Part shown: piece after piece, positions 53,545 to 60,224 of the stretch
Layout: every line of letters starts with the position of its first letter
How positions within the stretch are numbered: position 1 is the first letter of the stretch
From: Bacillota bacterium
GTDB taxonomy: Bacteria; Bacillota; Sulfobacillia; DUSP01; JBFMCS01
Direction of reading: 5' to 3'
NCBI GenBank assembly: GCA_040754315.1
Contig: JBFMCS010000032.1
Location: 1-64,000, forward strand
DNA: 64,000 nt
Notes under the pieces: generated by a model
Told to the model about the DNA's origin: nothing
What the model saw: only the letters and a program-made list of their open reading frames with translations
The model's database searches: none
Made by a program: the position numbers and the translations under genes

Positions 53545-53706
53545 ATGGCGAAGGACCCAGTGTGCGGCCAGGAGGTCAAGTCGGGCAGTTCACCGGAGAA
53601 ATCGAGTTTCCAGGGGTCCACTTACTTCTTCTGCTCCAAACAGTGCAGGTCGCAGTTTGAATCCAACCCATCTTTATACTCGTCCAAGAAGGGTTTTCGC
53701 GGGTAA
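53545..53706 (+). CDS. YHS-domain small metal-binding protein
   Basis: This 53-residue protein is almost entirely a YHS/TRASH domain: DPVCGQEV at the start, an aromatic Y-F-F-C-S segment, then C-R-x-x-F at the end (STYFFCSKQCRSQFE). The cysteines should bind a metal such as copper, iron or zinc. Free-standing YHS peptides occur near metal transporters and oxygenases, but none is close here. The ATG at 53545 lies nine bases after GGAGGTG. Its low similarity to the rest of the scar and intact reading frame suggest it is functional. Confidence 0.78.
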   Translation: MAKDPVCGQEVKSGSSPEKSSFQGSTYFFCSKQCRSQFESNPSLYSSKKGFRG

Positions 53707-53709
53707 ACA

Positions 53710-53755
53710 GGTCCCGTTGGGGACCAGGGGCCAGGCCGCCCAGGGAGCTGGCCCC
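53710..53755 (+). terminator. tandem hairpins after the YHS gene
   Basis: GGTCCC-GTTG-GGGACC (53710-53725) is followed at once by GGGGCCAG (53727-53734) paired with CTGGCCCC (53748-53755). The tail is only moderately T-rich (GCTCTCTTT). The pair likely ends transcription from the scar and insulates sigG. Confidence 0.5.
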
Positions 53756-53808
53756 GCTCTCTTTGAGGTAACAGCAGGCACAAATTGCCATATTCAGGCA
53801 GCGCCCAT

Positions 53809-53838
53809 GCATACAGACAGAATTGGGAGGGGATAATG
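53809..53838 (+). promoter_or_regulatory. sigma-F promoter of sigG
   Basis: GCATA (53809-53813), 15 bases, then GGGGATAATG (53829-53838) matches the sigma-F consensus GYATA-N15-GGnnAnAHTR at every defined position. It lies 35 bases before the sigG start. In known spore formers sigG is transcribed by sigma-F in the forespore, so the biology and the sequence agree. Confidence 0.85.
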
Positions 53839-53872
53839 AGAGGCGAGAAGCCGGTTTGATGGAGGCCCAGGT

Positions 53873-54643
53873 ATGCTGAACAAGGTTGAGATCTGTGGTG
53901 TTAACACGTCCAAGCTCCCGGTGCTGGGCAACGCCAAGATGAGGGAACTCTTCGTCAGGATGCGCCAGGGTGACACCACTGCCCGGGACGAGCTAATCCA
54001 GGGCAATCTCAGGCTGGTGCTCAGCGTGATCCAGCGCTTCAACAACCGGGGAGAGTACGTTGATGACCTGTTTCAGGTTGGCTGCATCGGCCTGATGAAG
54101 GCCATAGACAACTTCGATCTAGGCCAGAACGTGAAGTTCTCCACCTATGCGGTTCCCATGATCATCGGGGAGATCCGGAGGTACCTGAGGGACAACAACC
54201 CCATCAGGGTGTCCCGCTCCCTCAGGGATGTGGCCTACAAGGCCCTCCAGGTAAGGGACTCCCTGGTTAACCGCCTGTCGAGGGAACCCACCATCAACGA
54301 GATATCGGAGGAGCTTGGCATACCCAGGGAGGAGATCGTGTATGCCCTGGATGCCATACAGGAGCCAGTATCCCTTTTCGAGCCCATCTACCATGACGGC
54401 GGGGATCCCATCTTCGTCATGGATCAGATCGGCGACGACAAGAACGAGGACCTGGTGTGGCTGGAGGGCATAGCCATCAGGGAGGCGCTGCGCAAGCTCA
54501 GCCAGCGGGAGAGGCTCATCCTGACACTCAGGTTCTTCGATGGGAAGACCCAAATGGAAGTGGCAGATGAGATAGGCATTTCCCAGGCTCAAGTGTCCCG
54601 GCTGGAGAAGGCAGCCCTGGGGCACATGAGAAAGAACATGTAG
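53873..54643 (+). CDS. sigG: RNA polymerase sporulation sigma factor SigG
   Basis: This is the late forespore sigma factor. The N-terminal MLNKVEICGVNTSKLPVL peptide is the SigG signature and includes the segment bound by anti-sigma factors. Region 2 (NLRLVLSVIQRFNNRGEYVDDL) and the region 4 helix-turn-helix (VADEIGISQAQVSRLEKAAL) are complete. The length (256 residues) is normal. ATG 53873 follows GGAGG. It has its own sigma-F promoter. Confidence 0.97.
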   Translation: MLNKVEICGVNTSKLPVLGNAKMRELFVRMRQGDTTARDELIQGNLRLVLSVIQRFNNRGEYVDDLFQVGCIGLMKAIDNFDLGQNVKFSTYAVPMIIGEIRRYLRDNNPIRVSRSLRDVAYKALQVRDSLVNRLSREPTINEISEELGIPREEIVYALDAIQEPVSLFEPIYHDGGDPIFVMDQIGDDKNEDLVWLEGIAIREALRKLSQRERLILTLRFFDGKTQMEVADEIGISQAQVSRLEKAALGHMRKNM

Positions 54644-54659
54644 TCTGGAGGTAGATCCC

Positions 54660-55280
54660 TTGTCCAGGCAAGTAGGGTTGTTCCTGGCGGTGGCGATTAT
54701 CACGGGGCTCCTGGCGGCGGGGCATGAGGGAGACGCGGTTTTCTCCTATAACCCGGACAACCTTGTCCGCCTCCACGTGCTGGCTCACAGCGATGGTGAG
54801 AGGGACCAGGTCCTCAAGATGGAGGTCAAGGACGCGGTCATTGCCGAGAGCCGGTTCATCCTGGCCAAGGCACTGACCCGGGAGGATGCCCTCCGGGCTC
54901 TCACCCTTGGCAGGGCCAGGCTTGAGGAGGCCGCCAGGCGGCGCCTGGAGGAATCAGGAAGCGATTGCCCTGTCCAGGTGGCCATAGAGAGAAAGCCGTT
55001 CCCCCCGCGGGACTACGGGGGCATGGAGGCTCCCGCAGGCATGTATGACGCTGTGACTGTGACTATAGGGGACGGGGGGGGCTCCAACTGGTGGTGTGTG
55101 GTGTTCCCGCCGCTTTGCCTGGTGGACACCGCGGTGGAGCCGCAGGTCAAGGTGAACCTGGACCTGGAACTGTTCCGCCGGCACGAGTTCAGGCCACGCT
55201 TCGTCACCTGGGAATGGCTCAGAAAGGTACTGCCAGGATGGGACTTTGCAGCGGAGTGGACCTCCGGGCCCCAAGACTAA
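54660..55280 (+). CDS. spoIIR: stage II sporulation protein R (SpoIIR)
   Basis: This exported signalling protein is made in the forespore and activates SpoIIGA across the septum. A signal peptide (~residues 1-22) is followed by the VRLHVLAHSDGERDQVLK block, the YGGMEAPAGMYDAVTVTIG block and the characteristic NWWCVVFPPLCLVD. TTG 54660 follows GGAGGTAG. It lies 16 bases after sigG, so the sigma-F promoter may drive both, which would put the SpoIIR signal under forespore control as expected. Confidence 0.92.
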   Translation: MSRQVGLFLAVAIITGLLAAGHEGDAVFSYNPDNLVRLHVLAHSDGERDQVLKMEVKDAVIAESRFILAKALTREDALRALTLGRARLEEAARRRLEESGSDCPVQVAIERKPFPPRDYGGMEAPAGMYDAVTVTIGDGGGSNWWCVVFPPLCLVDTAVEPQVKVNLDLELFRRHEFRPRFVTWEWLRKVLPGWDFAAEWTSGPQD

Positions 55281-55389
55281 CCCTACTCCCCCCAGAACAA
55301 CTGTGAAGTTTTTCCTCCTTCTTTGCCAGGCATTCCGCAGGGAAAATCTCCCCTTTGGCCATATAATATAATTGGACCGGAGGGAGAAC

Positions 55390-55653
55390 ATGGAGAGGGC
55401 CACTGATCTCAGGGCGCGGGACGTAATCAACATTGTGGATGGTCGCAGGCTTGGCGCCATCAGCGACCTTGAGATCGACCTGGATACGGGCCGCATAACG
55501 GCCATCGTTGTCCCTGCCCCCGGGCCGTGGTGGGCCCTTTTTGGGCGTGAGGGCGACTACGTGATCCGGTGGGACCGCATCCGCAAGATCGGTGAGGACG
55601 TGATACTTGTGGAGCTGCCCGGCTACTCCCAGCCCCGGTACGACCGGCGATAG
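55390..55653 (+). CDS. ylmC: PRC-barrel protein, YlmC/YmxH family
   Basis: This 87-residue protein is one PRC-barrel domain: ARDVINIVDGRRLGAISDLEIDLDTG, then a segment with ALFGREGDYVIRWDRI. The family is restricted to spore-forming Bacillota and sits near sporulation genes; its role is not settled. ATG 55390 follows GGAGGGAG. TATAAT at 55362-55367 lies close upstream (the overlapping CATATAAT would also fit a sigma-E -10 box), but no matching -35 is visible. Confidence 0.85.
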   Translation: MERATDLRARDVINIVDGRRLGAISDLEIDLDTGRITAIVVPAPGPWWALFGREGDYVIRWDRIRKIGEDVILVELPGYSQPRYDRR

Positions 55654-55711
55654 ACTAGACAAGGCGGTGGACAAGCTGGAAGAACCCCTGAAGTTGCAGG
55701 AGAACGCAAAG

Positions 55712-56572
55712 GTGCCATTTCTCACTGTGGCCGCGTGGGAACCCAAAGGGGCCAAGGCTTTATTCAGTACTAGGATGGGAGGGGTAAGCAAGGGGGAGTA
55801 TTCCTGGATGAACATGGGCTTGTCAACCAGGGACAACCCCGAGTTCGTACGGGAGAACCGGCGGGCCTTCTGGTCCGCTACCGGTGTTGCCCAGGGTAGC
55901 GTGGCTCAGGCCGGGCAGGTCCACGGTGACCGGGTGGCGGTGTGCCACACCGCCGGGAACTACCGGGAGACCGATGGTCTTGTGACGGCCAGGGGCGGTG
56001 TGGTCCTGGCAGGGACCTTTGCTGACTGTGTCCCAATCTACCTGTTTGATCCTGTGGCTCGCATCGTGGCCCTGGCTCACGCGGGGTGGCGCGGCACGCT
56101 GTCGGCCATTGCTGCCCGGGCAGTTAGGGCCATGGAGGGCTGCGGGGCGAAGGCCTCCAGGTGCATGGCTGTAATAGGGCCCGCCATAGGCGCGTGCTGC
56201 TACCAAGTTGATGAGAGGGTCATGACCCCATTTTCCGAGGCCTTTCCCGCCTGGACGGACCTGGCGAAACCCGGTGAAACCGGGGGCTTCCTCCTTGACC
56301 TCAAGGGGATTAACCTTCGCCACCTGGTGGGGGCGGGCCTGTCCCCGTCCCATGTCAGCGTGAGCGGCTGGTGCACCGCCTGCCACCCCCTAATGTTCTT
56401 CTCCCACCGGCGCGACTCGGGAAGGACAGGGAGAATGGTGGGGGCCTTGTGGCTTACTGGCGTGCAGGAGGATTCGTGTCGCCGCTTGGAGAAATCTGAG
56501 AGAACCGAGGGGAGAGCGCCTGATGCCGAAGGCCAGCAGCATATACCGGGGGGCCAAGCGCCGGGCCGCTGA
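55712..56572 (+). CDS. pgeF: peptidoglycan editing factor PgeF (laccase-domain, YlmD/YfiH family)
   Basis: This protein removes wrongly incorporated serine-containing muropeptides or acts on purine nucleosides, depending on the study. Conserved metal-site motifs are QVHGDRVAV, TFADCVPI and LAHAGWRGTL, with a later GPAIGACCYQV and C-terminal SHRRDSGRTGRM. I place the start at GTG 55712, nine bases after AGGAG; the frame is open about 35 codons upstream. The C-terminal ~35 residues after ALWLTGVQ have no counterpart in the family and overlap the next gene by 50 bases. Confidence 0.88.
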   Translation: MPFLTVAAWEPKGAKALFSTRMGGVSKGEYSWMNMGLSTRDNPEFVRENRRAFWSATGVAQGSVAQAGQVHGDRVAVCHTAGNYRETDGLVTARGGVVLAGTFADCVPIYLFDPVARIVALAHAGWRGTLSAIAARAVRAMEGCGAKASRCMAVIGPAIGACCYQVDERVMTPFSEAFPAWTDLAKPGETGGFLLDLKGINLRHLVGAGLSPSHVSVSGWCTACHPLMFFSHRRDSGRTGRMVGALWLTGVQEDSCRRLEKSERTEGRAPDAEGQQHIPGGQAPGR

Positions 56573-57821
56573 TGGCCGGGCTCCCAAGAGGAAGCGCCAA
56601 AGGAGCCCAGTCCCACTCCTTATCCTGCTTCTGGCGGCAGCGGTCACCTGGGTGTTCATCCTGGGGCCGGGAAGAGGGACCCTCCTGTCGCGCTTCGCCC
56701 GGGTTGGCAGCGTCCAGCAGGGTTCCGTGGAGGTAACCGCCAGCGGGGAGGGGCTCATCCTCAGGGCCGAAAGCGTCTACAAGGCGCCGGTTCAGGGCGA
56801 GGTCATGGTGCTCCTGCCTGAGGGCGAGAGGGTACGGGTAGGCTCTCCTGTGGTGGAGGTAGTGAGCCCCAGCCTCCTGGAGGAACTGGAGGCCCAAGTC
56901 TCCTCCATTCGACAGGACCTGGCAGGTTTCCAGGCCCAGGATGCCCTGAGGCTCTCTTCCCTGAAGGACGAGGCACTCAGGCTTGACCGGGAGCTTATAG
57001 CGGCTGCCACTGGACTCCAGGATGCCCTCAAGGGAGGCGACACGACCGCCATCCAGAAGGCCTGGAAGCATCTGGAGCGCCTCTACAGGGAAAGGGAAGA
57101 AAAGGCCGCGTCCGTGGCCTCCCTGGAGGAACGATTGCGCACCCTCCTGGAGGACGAATCCCAGGTGGTGCGCCAGATGGAGGAGGCCTCCAGCGTCATG
57201 GAGGCAAGGGAGACGGGCTGTGTAAGCTATGCGGTGGATGGGCTTGAGGCCCTCCTGGACCCCGGCAGTGGAACGGAGGTAACCGCCGCTACGGTATACC
57301 AGGCAGACCCCCAGCCAGCCCCCATCATGACCGGGGATAGCGTTGAGGCGGGAGCGCCACTCTTTAAGATCGTCGATGTGGGCAGCATACGCTTGGCCCT
57401 GGCATTGCAGGTCCAGGACGCACTGGCCCTGGCCAAGAAGGGCGAGTTCTTGGTGCGGCTCCTGGAGCCGGGCTCCGCGACATTTAGAGTCCGGGCGCAC
57501 GAGGTGGGCAAGAAGACTGGGGATGACTACGCAGTGATTACCCTGGAGCCCTTGGAGTTCAAAGAGGATCTGGTCACCGCCAGGAGGGTCAAGGCCGAGG
57601 CTATCCTCGAGACCCTTGACGGAACTCTCATCCCCCGAGGGGCGCTGGCCGAGGTCTCAGGCATAGAGGGTGTGTACGTTGTTGAGAAGGCTACCGCCCG
57701 GTTCTGGCCGGTGACGATCTTGGGTGCCACGGGCGACAGCGTTGTTATTGAGGGCATATCCCCAGGCACCAGCATTGTGCTCACGCCCTTCCTGGTCAAA
57801 GACGGGTCTACTGTGAGGTAA
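56523..57821 (+). CDS. HlyD-family membrane-fusion-like protein
   Basis: This 432-residue protein has a basic N-terminus, one membrane helix (~residues 28-45), a first biotinyl-lipoyl-like half (VYKAPVQGEVMVLLPEGERVRVGSP), a long coiled-coil hairpin (~residues 115-220) and a second barrel half (GDSVEAGAPLFKIVD). It looks like an adaptor of the HlyD type, but no ABC or RND pump is encoded nearby. Similar genes lie between pgeF and yggS in some Clostridia, so it is probably a conserved part of this envelope cluster. It overlaps pgeF by 50 bases. Confidence 0.75.
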   Translation: MPKASSIYRGAKRRAADGRAPKRKRQRSPVPLLILLLAAAVTWVFILGPGRGTLLSRFARVGSVQQGSVEVTASGEGLILRAESVYKAPVQGEVMVLLPEGERVRVGSPVVEVVSPSLLEELEAQVSSIRQDLAGFQAQDALRLSSLKDEALRLDRELIAAATGLQDALKGGDTTAIQKAWKHLERLYREREEKAASVASLEERLRTLLEDESQVVRQMEEASSVMEARETGCVSYAVDGLEALLDPGSGTEVTAATVYQADPQPAPIMTGDSVEAGAPLFKIVDVGSIRLALALQVQDALALAKKGEFLVRLLEPGSATFRVRAHEVGKKTGDDYAVITLEPLEFKEDLVTARRVKAEAILETLDGTLIPRGALAEVSGIEGVYVVEKATARFWPVTILGATGDSVVIEGISPGTSIVLTPFLVKDGSTVR

Positions 57822-57836
57822 CGGGAGAGTGAGACC

Positions 57837-58538
57837 TTGAGCATTGCAGACAACATGGCAAGGATATGTGAGAGCGTGGCCAAGGCGGCCCTCAAGGCCG
57901 GGAGATCCCCCAAGGATGTATCGGTGGTGGCTGTTACCAAGACGGTAGCGCTTCCAAGGATCCTGGAGGCACTGGAGTGCGGGATCAGTCACGTGGGGGA
58001 GAGTAGGGTTCAGGAGGCCAAGGAGAAACTGCCGGGCCTTCCCCCGGGTATCACCAGGCACATGGTTGGACACCTCCAGACGAACAAGGTGGGGAGCGCC
58101 CTGGGGATCTTCGAGGTCATACACTCACTGGATAGGGTGTCCCTAGCCCAGGAGATCTCCCGGAGGGCCCTGGCCCAGGGGATGGTGGCACGAGTGCTGG
58201 TCCAGGTGAACACCGCTGGGGATGAGGAGAGACATGGAGTGCTTCCAGCCGGGGTTGAATCCCTTGTCCGGCAGGTCTCGGTTATGGGGGGGCTGTCGGT
58301 AGAGGGCTTGATGACCATCGCCCCCTACACCAGCGATGAGAGGCGACTCAGGAAGGCCTTTAGTGTCCTTAGGGAACTAAGGGATGAGATCAAGGGGAAG
58401 AATATGGCAGGGGTCACCATGGAGCACCTGTCCATGGGAATGAGCGGAGACTACCAGCTGGCCATCGAGGAGGGGGCCACGCTCGTAAGGGTGGGCACCG
58501 CCATCTTTGGATCCAGACCGCGAGGAGGTGACGGATAG
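57837..58538 (+). CDS. yggS: YggS family pyridoxal phosphate homeostasis protein (YlmE)
   Basis: This single-domain PLP-binding protein resembles the N-terminal barrel of alanine racemase. The PLP lysine is in VVAVTKTV (Lys35), and the HMVGHLQTNKV and LSMGMSGDYQLAIEEG blocks are diagnostic. It buffers PLP and affects amino-acid metabolism. TTG 57837 follows GGGAG. The length (233 residues) is usual. In Bacillus the next gene would be sepF, which is missing here. Confidence 0.93.
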   Translation: MSIADNMARICESVAKAALKAGRSPKDVSVVAVTKTVALPRILEALECGISHVGESRVQEAKEKLPGLPPGITRHMVGHLQTNKVGSALGIFEVIHSLDRVSLAQEISRRALAQGMVARVLVQVNTAGDEERHGVLPAGVESLVRQVSVMGGLSVEGLMTIAPYTSDERRLRKAFSVLRELRDEIKGKNMAGVTMEHLSMGMSGDYQLAIEEGATLVRVGTAIFGSRPRGGDG

Positions 58539-58540
58539 GC

Positions 58541-58807
58541 ATGGTCAGGCAGGTGATCCATACCTTCTTCTCAATACTGGTGTGGCTCATCATTATTCGC
58601 GTGATCCTGTCGTGGATACGCCCCAGCGCCTACAACAGGACCTACTATGAGATTAGGAGAGTCATCTTCAGGCTCACCGAGCCAATACTTGAGCCTATCC
58701 GGGGCCGGCTGCCTCCAATGGGCACCATTGACCTTTCGCCCCTGGTGGCTGTGATTCTCCTCCAGATCGTTGAGGTGCTTCTTCTGAGGCTGGTGGGTGC
58801 CAGGTGA
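58541..58807 (+). CDS. yggT: YggT family membrane protein (YlmG)
   Basis: This 88-residue protein has two membrane helices flanking an amphipathic segment. The first carries the family pattern LIIIRVILSW and is followed by LTEPILEPIRGRLP; the second is near SPLVAVILLQIVEVLLL. YggT proteins help cell shape or division by an unclear mechanism. The ATG at 58541 directly follows yggS. Confidence 0.88.
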   Translation: MVRQVIHTFFSILVWLIIIRVILSWIRPSAYNRTYYEIRRVIFRLTEPILEPIRGRLPPMGTIDLSPLVAVILLQIVEVLLLRLVGAR

Positions 58808-58829
58808 AGTGCCGGGAAGGGGATTTCGG

Positions 58830-59273
58830 ATGCTGACTCCCAGGGATATCCAGGAGAGGGAGTTCTCCAAAGCCTTCCGGGGTTACCACCCCCAGGCTGT
58901 CCGGGGCTTCCTTGAGGGGGTGGCCGGAGCCTACAGGCAGTTGCTGGAGGAGAACTACCAGCTGAAGGAGACCCTCAAGGACCTTGCCTTTGAGCTTCGC
59001 TGTTTTCGCCATCTGGACGAGTCGCTCAACAACACCCTGGAGGTTGCCAGGGCTTCCGTGTCCCAGGTTACCGAGGTTGCTCACCAGGAGGCTGGCTTGA
59101 TCCTGGGGAAGGCAAGGCCCCAGGCGGAGGCCGAGAGGAGCGAGGGAACCAGGGTGGCGGGAAAGATAGAGAGTGAGGCGGCCAGGATGGAGGTTTCGGC
59201 CTCCCAGTTCAGGCGCCGGGTGAGGGACGATCTGATGCGGGTGCTGTCAGCCTTGGAGAAGGTGAAGGCCTGA
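58830..59273 (+). CDS. DivIVA-domain protein (paralogue 1)
   Basis: The N-terminus (MLTPRDIQEREFSKAFRGYH) is the DivIVA membrane-binding domain, and the remainder is a predicted coiled coil. ATG 58830 follows AAGGGGA. At 147 residues it is about the size of paralogue 2, but its coiled coil is much less regular and less charged. It ends with RVRDDLMRVLSALEKVKA. DivIVA proteins bind negatively curved membrane at poles and septa. Standing before the better conserved copy, it may be a specialised adaptor. Confidence 0.8.
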   Translation: MLTPRDIQEREFSKAFRGYHPQAVRGFLEGVAGAYRQLLEENYQLKETLKDLAFELRCFRHLDESLNNTLEVARASVSQVTEVAHQEAGLILGKARPQAEAERSEGTRVAGKIESEAARMEVSASQFRRRVRDDLMRVLSALEKVKA

Positions 59274-59367
59274 AGCAATGCCGGGGATTTCCGGGCAGGA
59301 TTCCCCGCGGTGTGGGTAGAAAGCCAAGCGAACAGGAAAGCGCAGAACCAAGGGGGTATCAAGAGGG

Positions 59368-59832
59368 GTGCTTACACCGCTCGAGATTCACAACAAGGAG
59401 TTCTCCAAGGCCTTCCGCGGGTACCGTGAGGGGGAGGTAGATGAGTTCCTGGATGAGATAATCCGTGATTACGAGCAGGTCCTCAAGGAGAACGCCGTGT
59501 TGAAGGAACAGGTCGAAGCGGCCAACAAGGAGCTTGGGCACTATCGCACTCTGGAAGAGGTCCTCCAGAAGGCCATTATCGTCGCCCAGGAGGCGGCGGA
59601 AGAGGTGAAGTCCAGCGCGCGCAAGGAAGCGGAACTCTTGATCAAGGAGGCTCAGGAGGCCGCTGACAGGCTAAAGGAGGATGCCAGGGAGCGGCTGCGC
59701 AAGACCGCCGAGAACAACGAGGAGCTCATCAGGCAGCGGGACCTGTTTGTGGCCCGCATGAAAGCGGTGGTGCGCTCGTACCTGGATCTCCTGGAGGAAC
59801 TCAAGGAAGAGGAATCCGAAGCCCCCAAGTAG
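59368..59832 (+). CDS. divIVA: cell division initiation protein DivIVA (paralogue 2)
   Basis: This 154-residue protein starts MLTPLEIHNKEFSKAFRGYR, the conserved DivIVA lipid-binding domain, and continues as a long, highly charged coiled coil (LKEQVEAANKELGHYRTLEE and following heptads). It marks cell poles and the septum and recruits division or sporulation proteins. It starts at GTG 59368 with AGGGGG 11 bases upstream. It lies 94 bases after the first DivIVA-type gene. Confidence 0.92.
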   Translation: MLTPLEIHNKEFSKAFRGYREGEVDEFLDEIIRDYEQVLKENAVLKEQVEAANKELGHYRTLEEVLQKAIIVAQEAAEEVKSSARKEAELLIKEAQEAADRLKEDARERLRKTAENNEELIRQRDLFVARMKAVVRSYLDLLEELKEEESEAPK

Positions 59833-59879
59833 GCTCCCCCTTGGGCATTATGAGGGACTATGAGGTCACATGGAGCGAC

Positions 59880-60179
59880 ATGAACTTCTTAAGAGCGGTT
59901 CCAGAGGGTGTAGTCCTGCAGGTGAGGGTTCAGCCCAGGGCATCAAGGGAGGGCATAGAAGGCTGTAGCGAGGATTGCCTGAGGCTCAGGGTGACGGCGC
60001 CCCCTGTGGGCGGCCAAGCCAATGAGGCTTGCGTGGAACTGGTGGCACGGGCCCTCGGAGTGAAACGAGGGCTCGTTGACATACGGTCAGGCCACAGGTC
60101 CAGGACGAAGGGCGTCTTGATACGGGGGATGACACTCGCCCAGGCCGAAGAGGCACTTAGGCGCCTGGGCCCAATCTGA
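59880..60179 (+). CDS. yggU: YggU family protein (DUF167)
   Basis: This 99-residue protein has the family pattern VVLQVRVQPRASREGI, then LRLRVTAPPVGGQANEACVELVA and VDIRSGHRSRTKGVLI. The role is unknown, although the gene is common next to divIVA and ileS. I chose ATG 59880, which gives the usual N-terminus (MNFLRAVPEGVV); ATG 59850 and TTG 59841 are in frame and possible. Confidence 0.88.
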   Translation: MNFLRAVPEGVVLQVRVQPRASREGIEGCSEDCLRLRVTAPPVGGQANEACVELVARALGVKRGLVDIRSGHRSRTKGVLIRGMTLAQAEEALRRLGPI

Positions 60180-60224
60180 CGGTGTATGGTAAGGGCATAC
60201 TTGGGATGAATGGAGGAATACGAG

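Noticed and set aside
60180-60224. T-box leader expected before ileS
   Set aside because: Only about 45 bases separate yggU from ileS, with no room for a stem I, T-box sequence or terminator.
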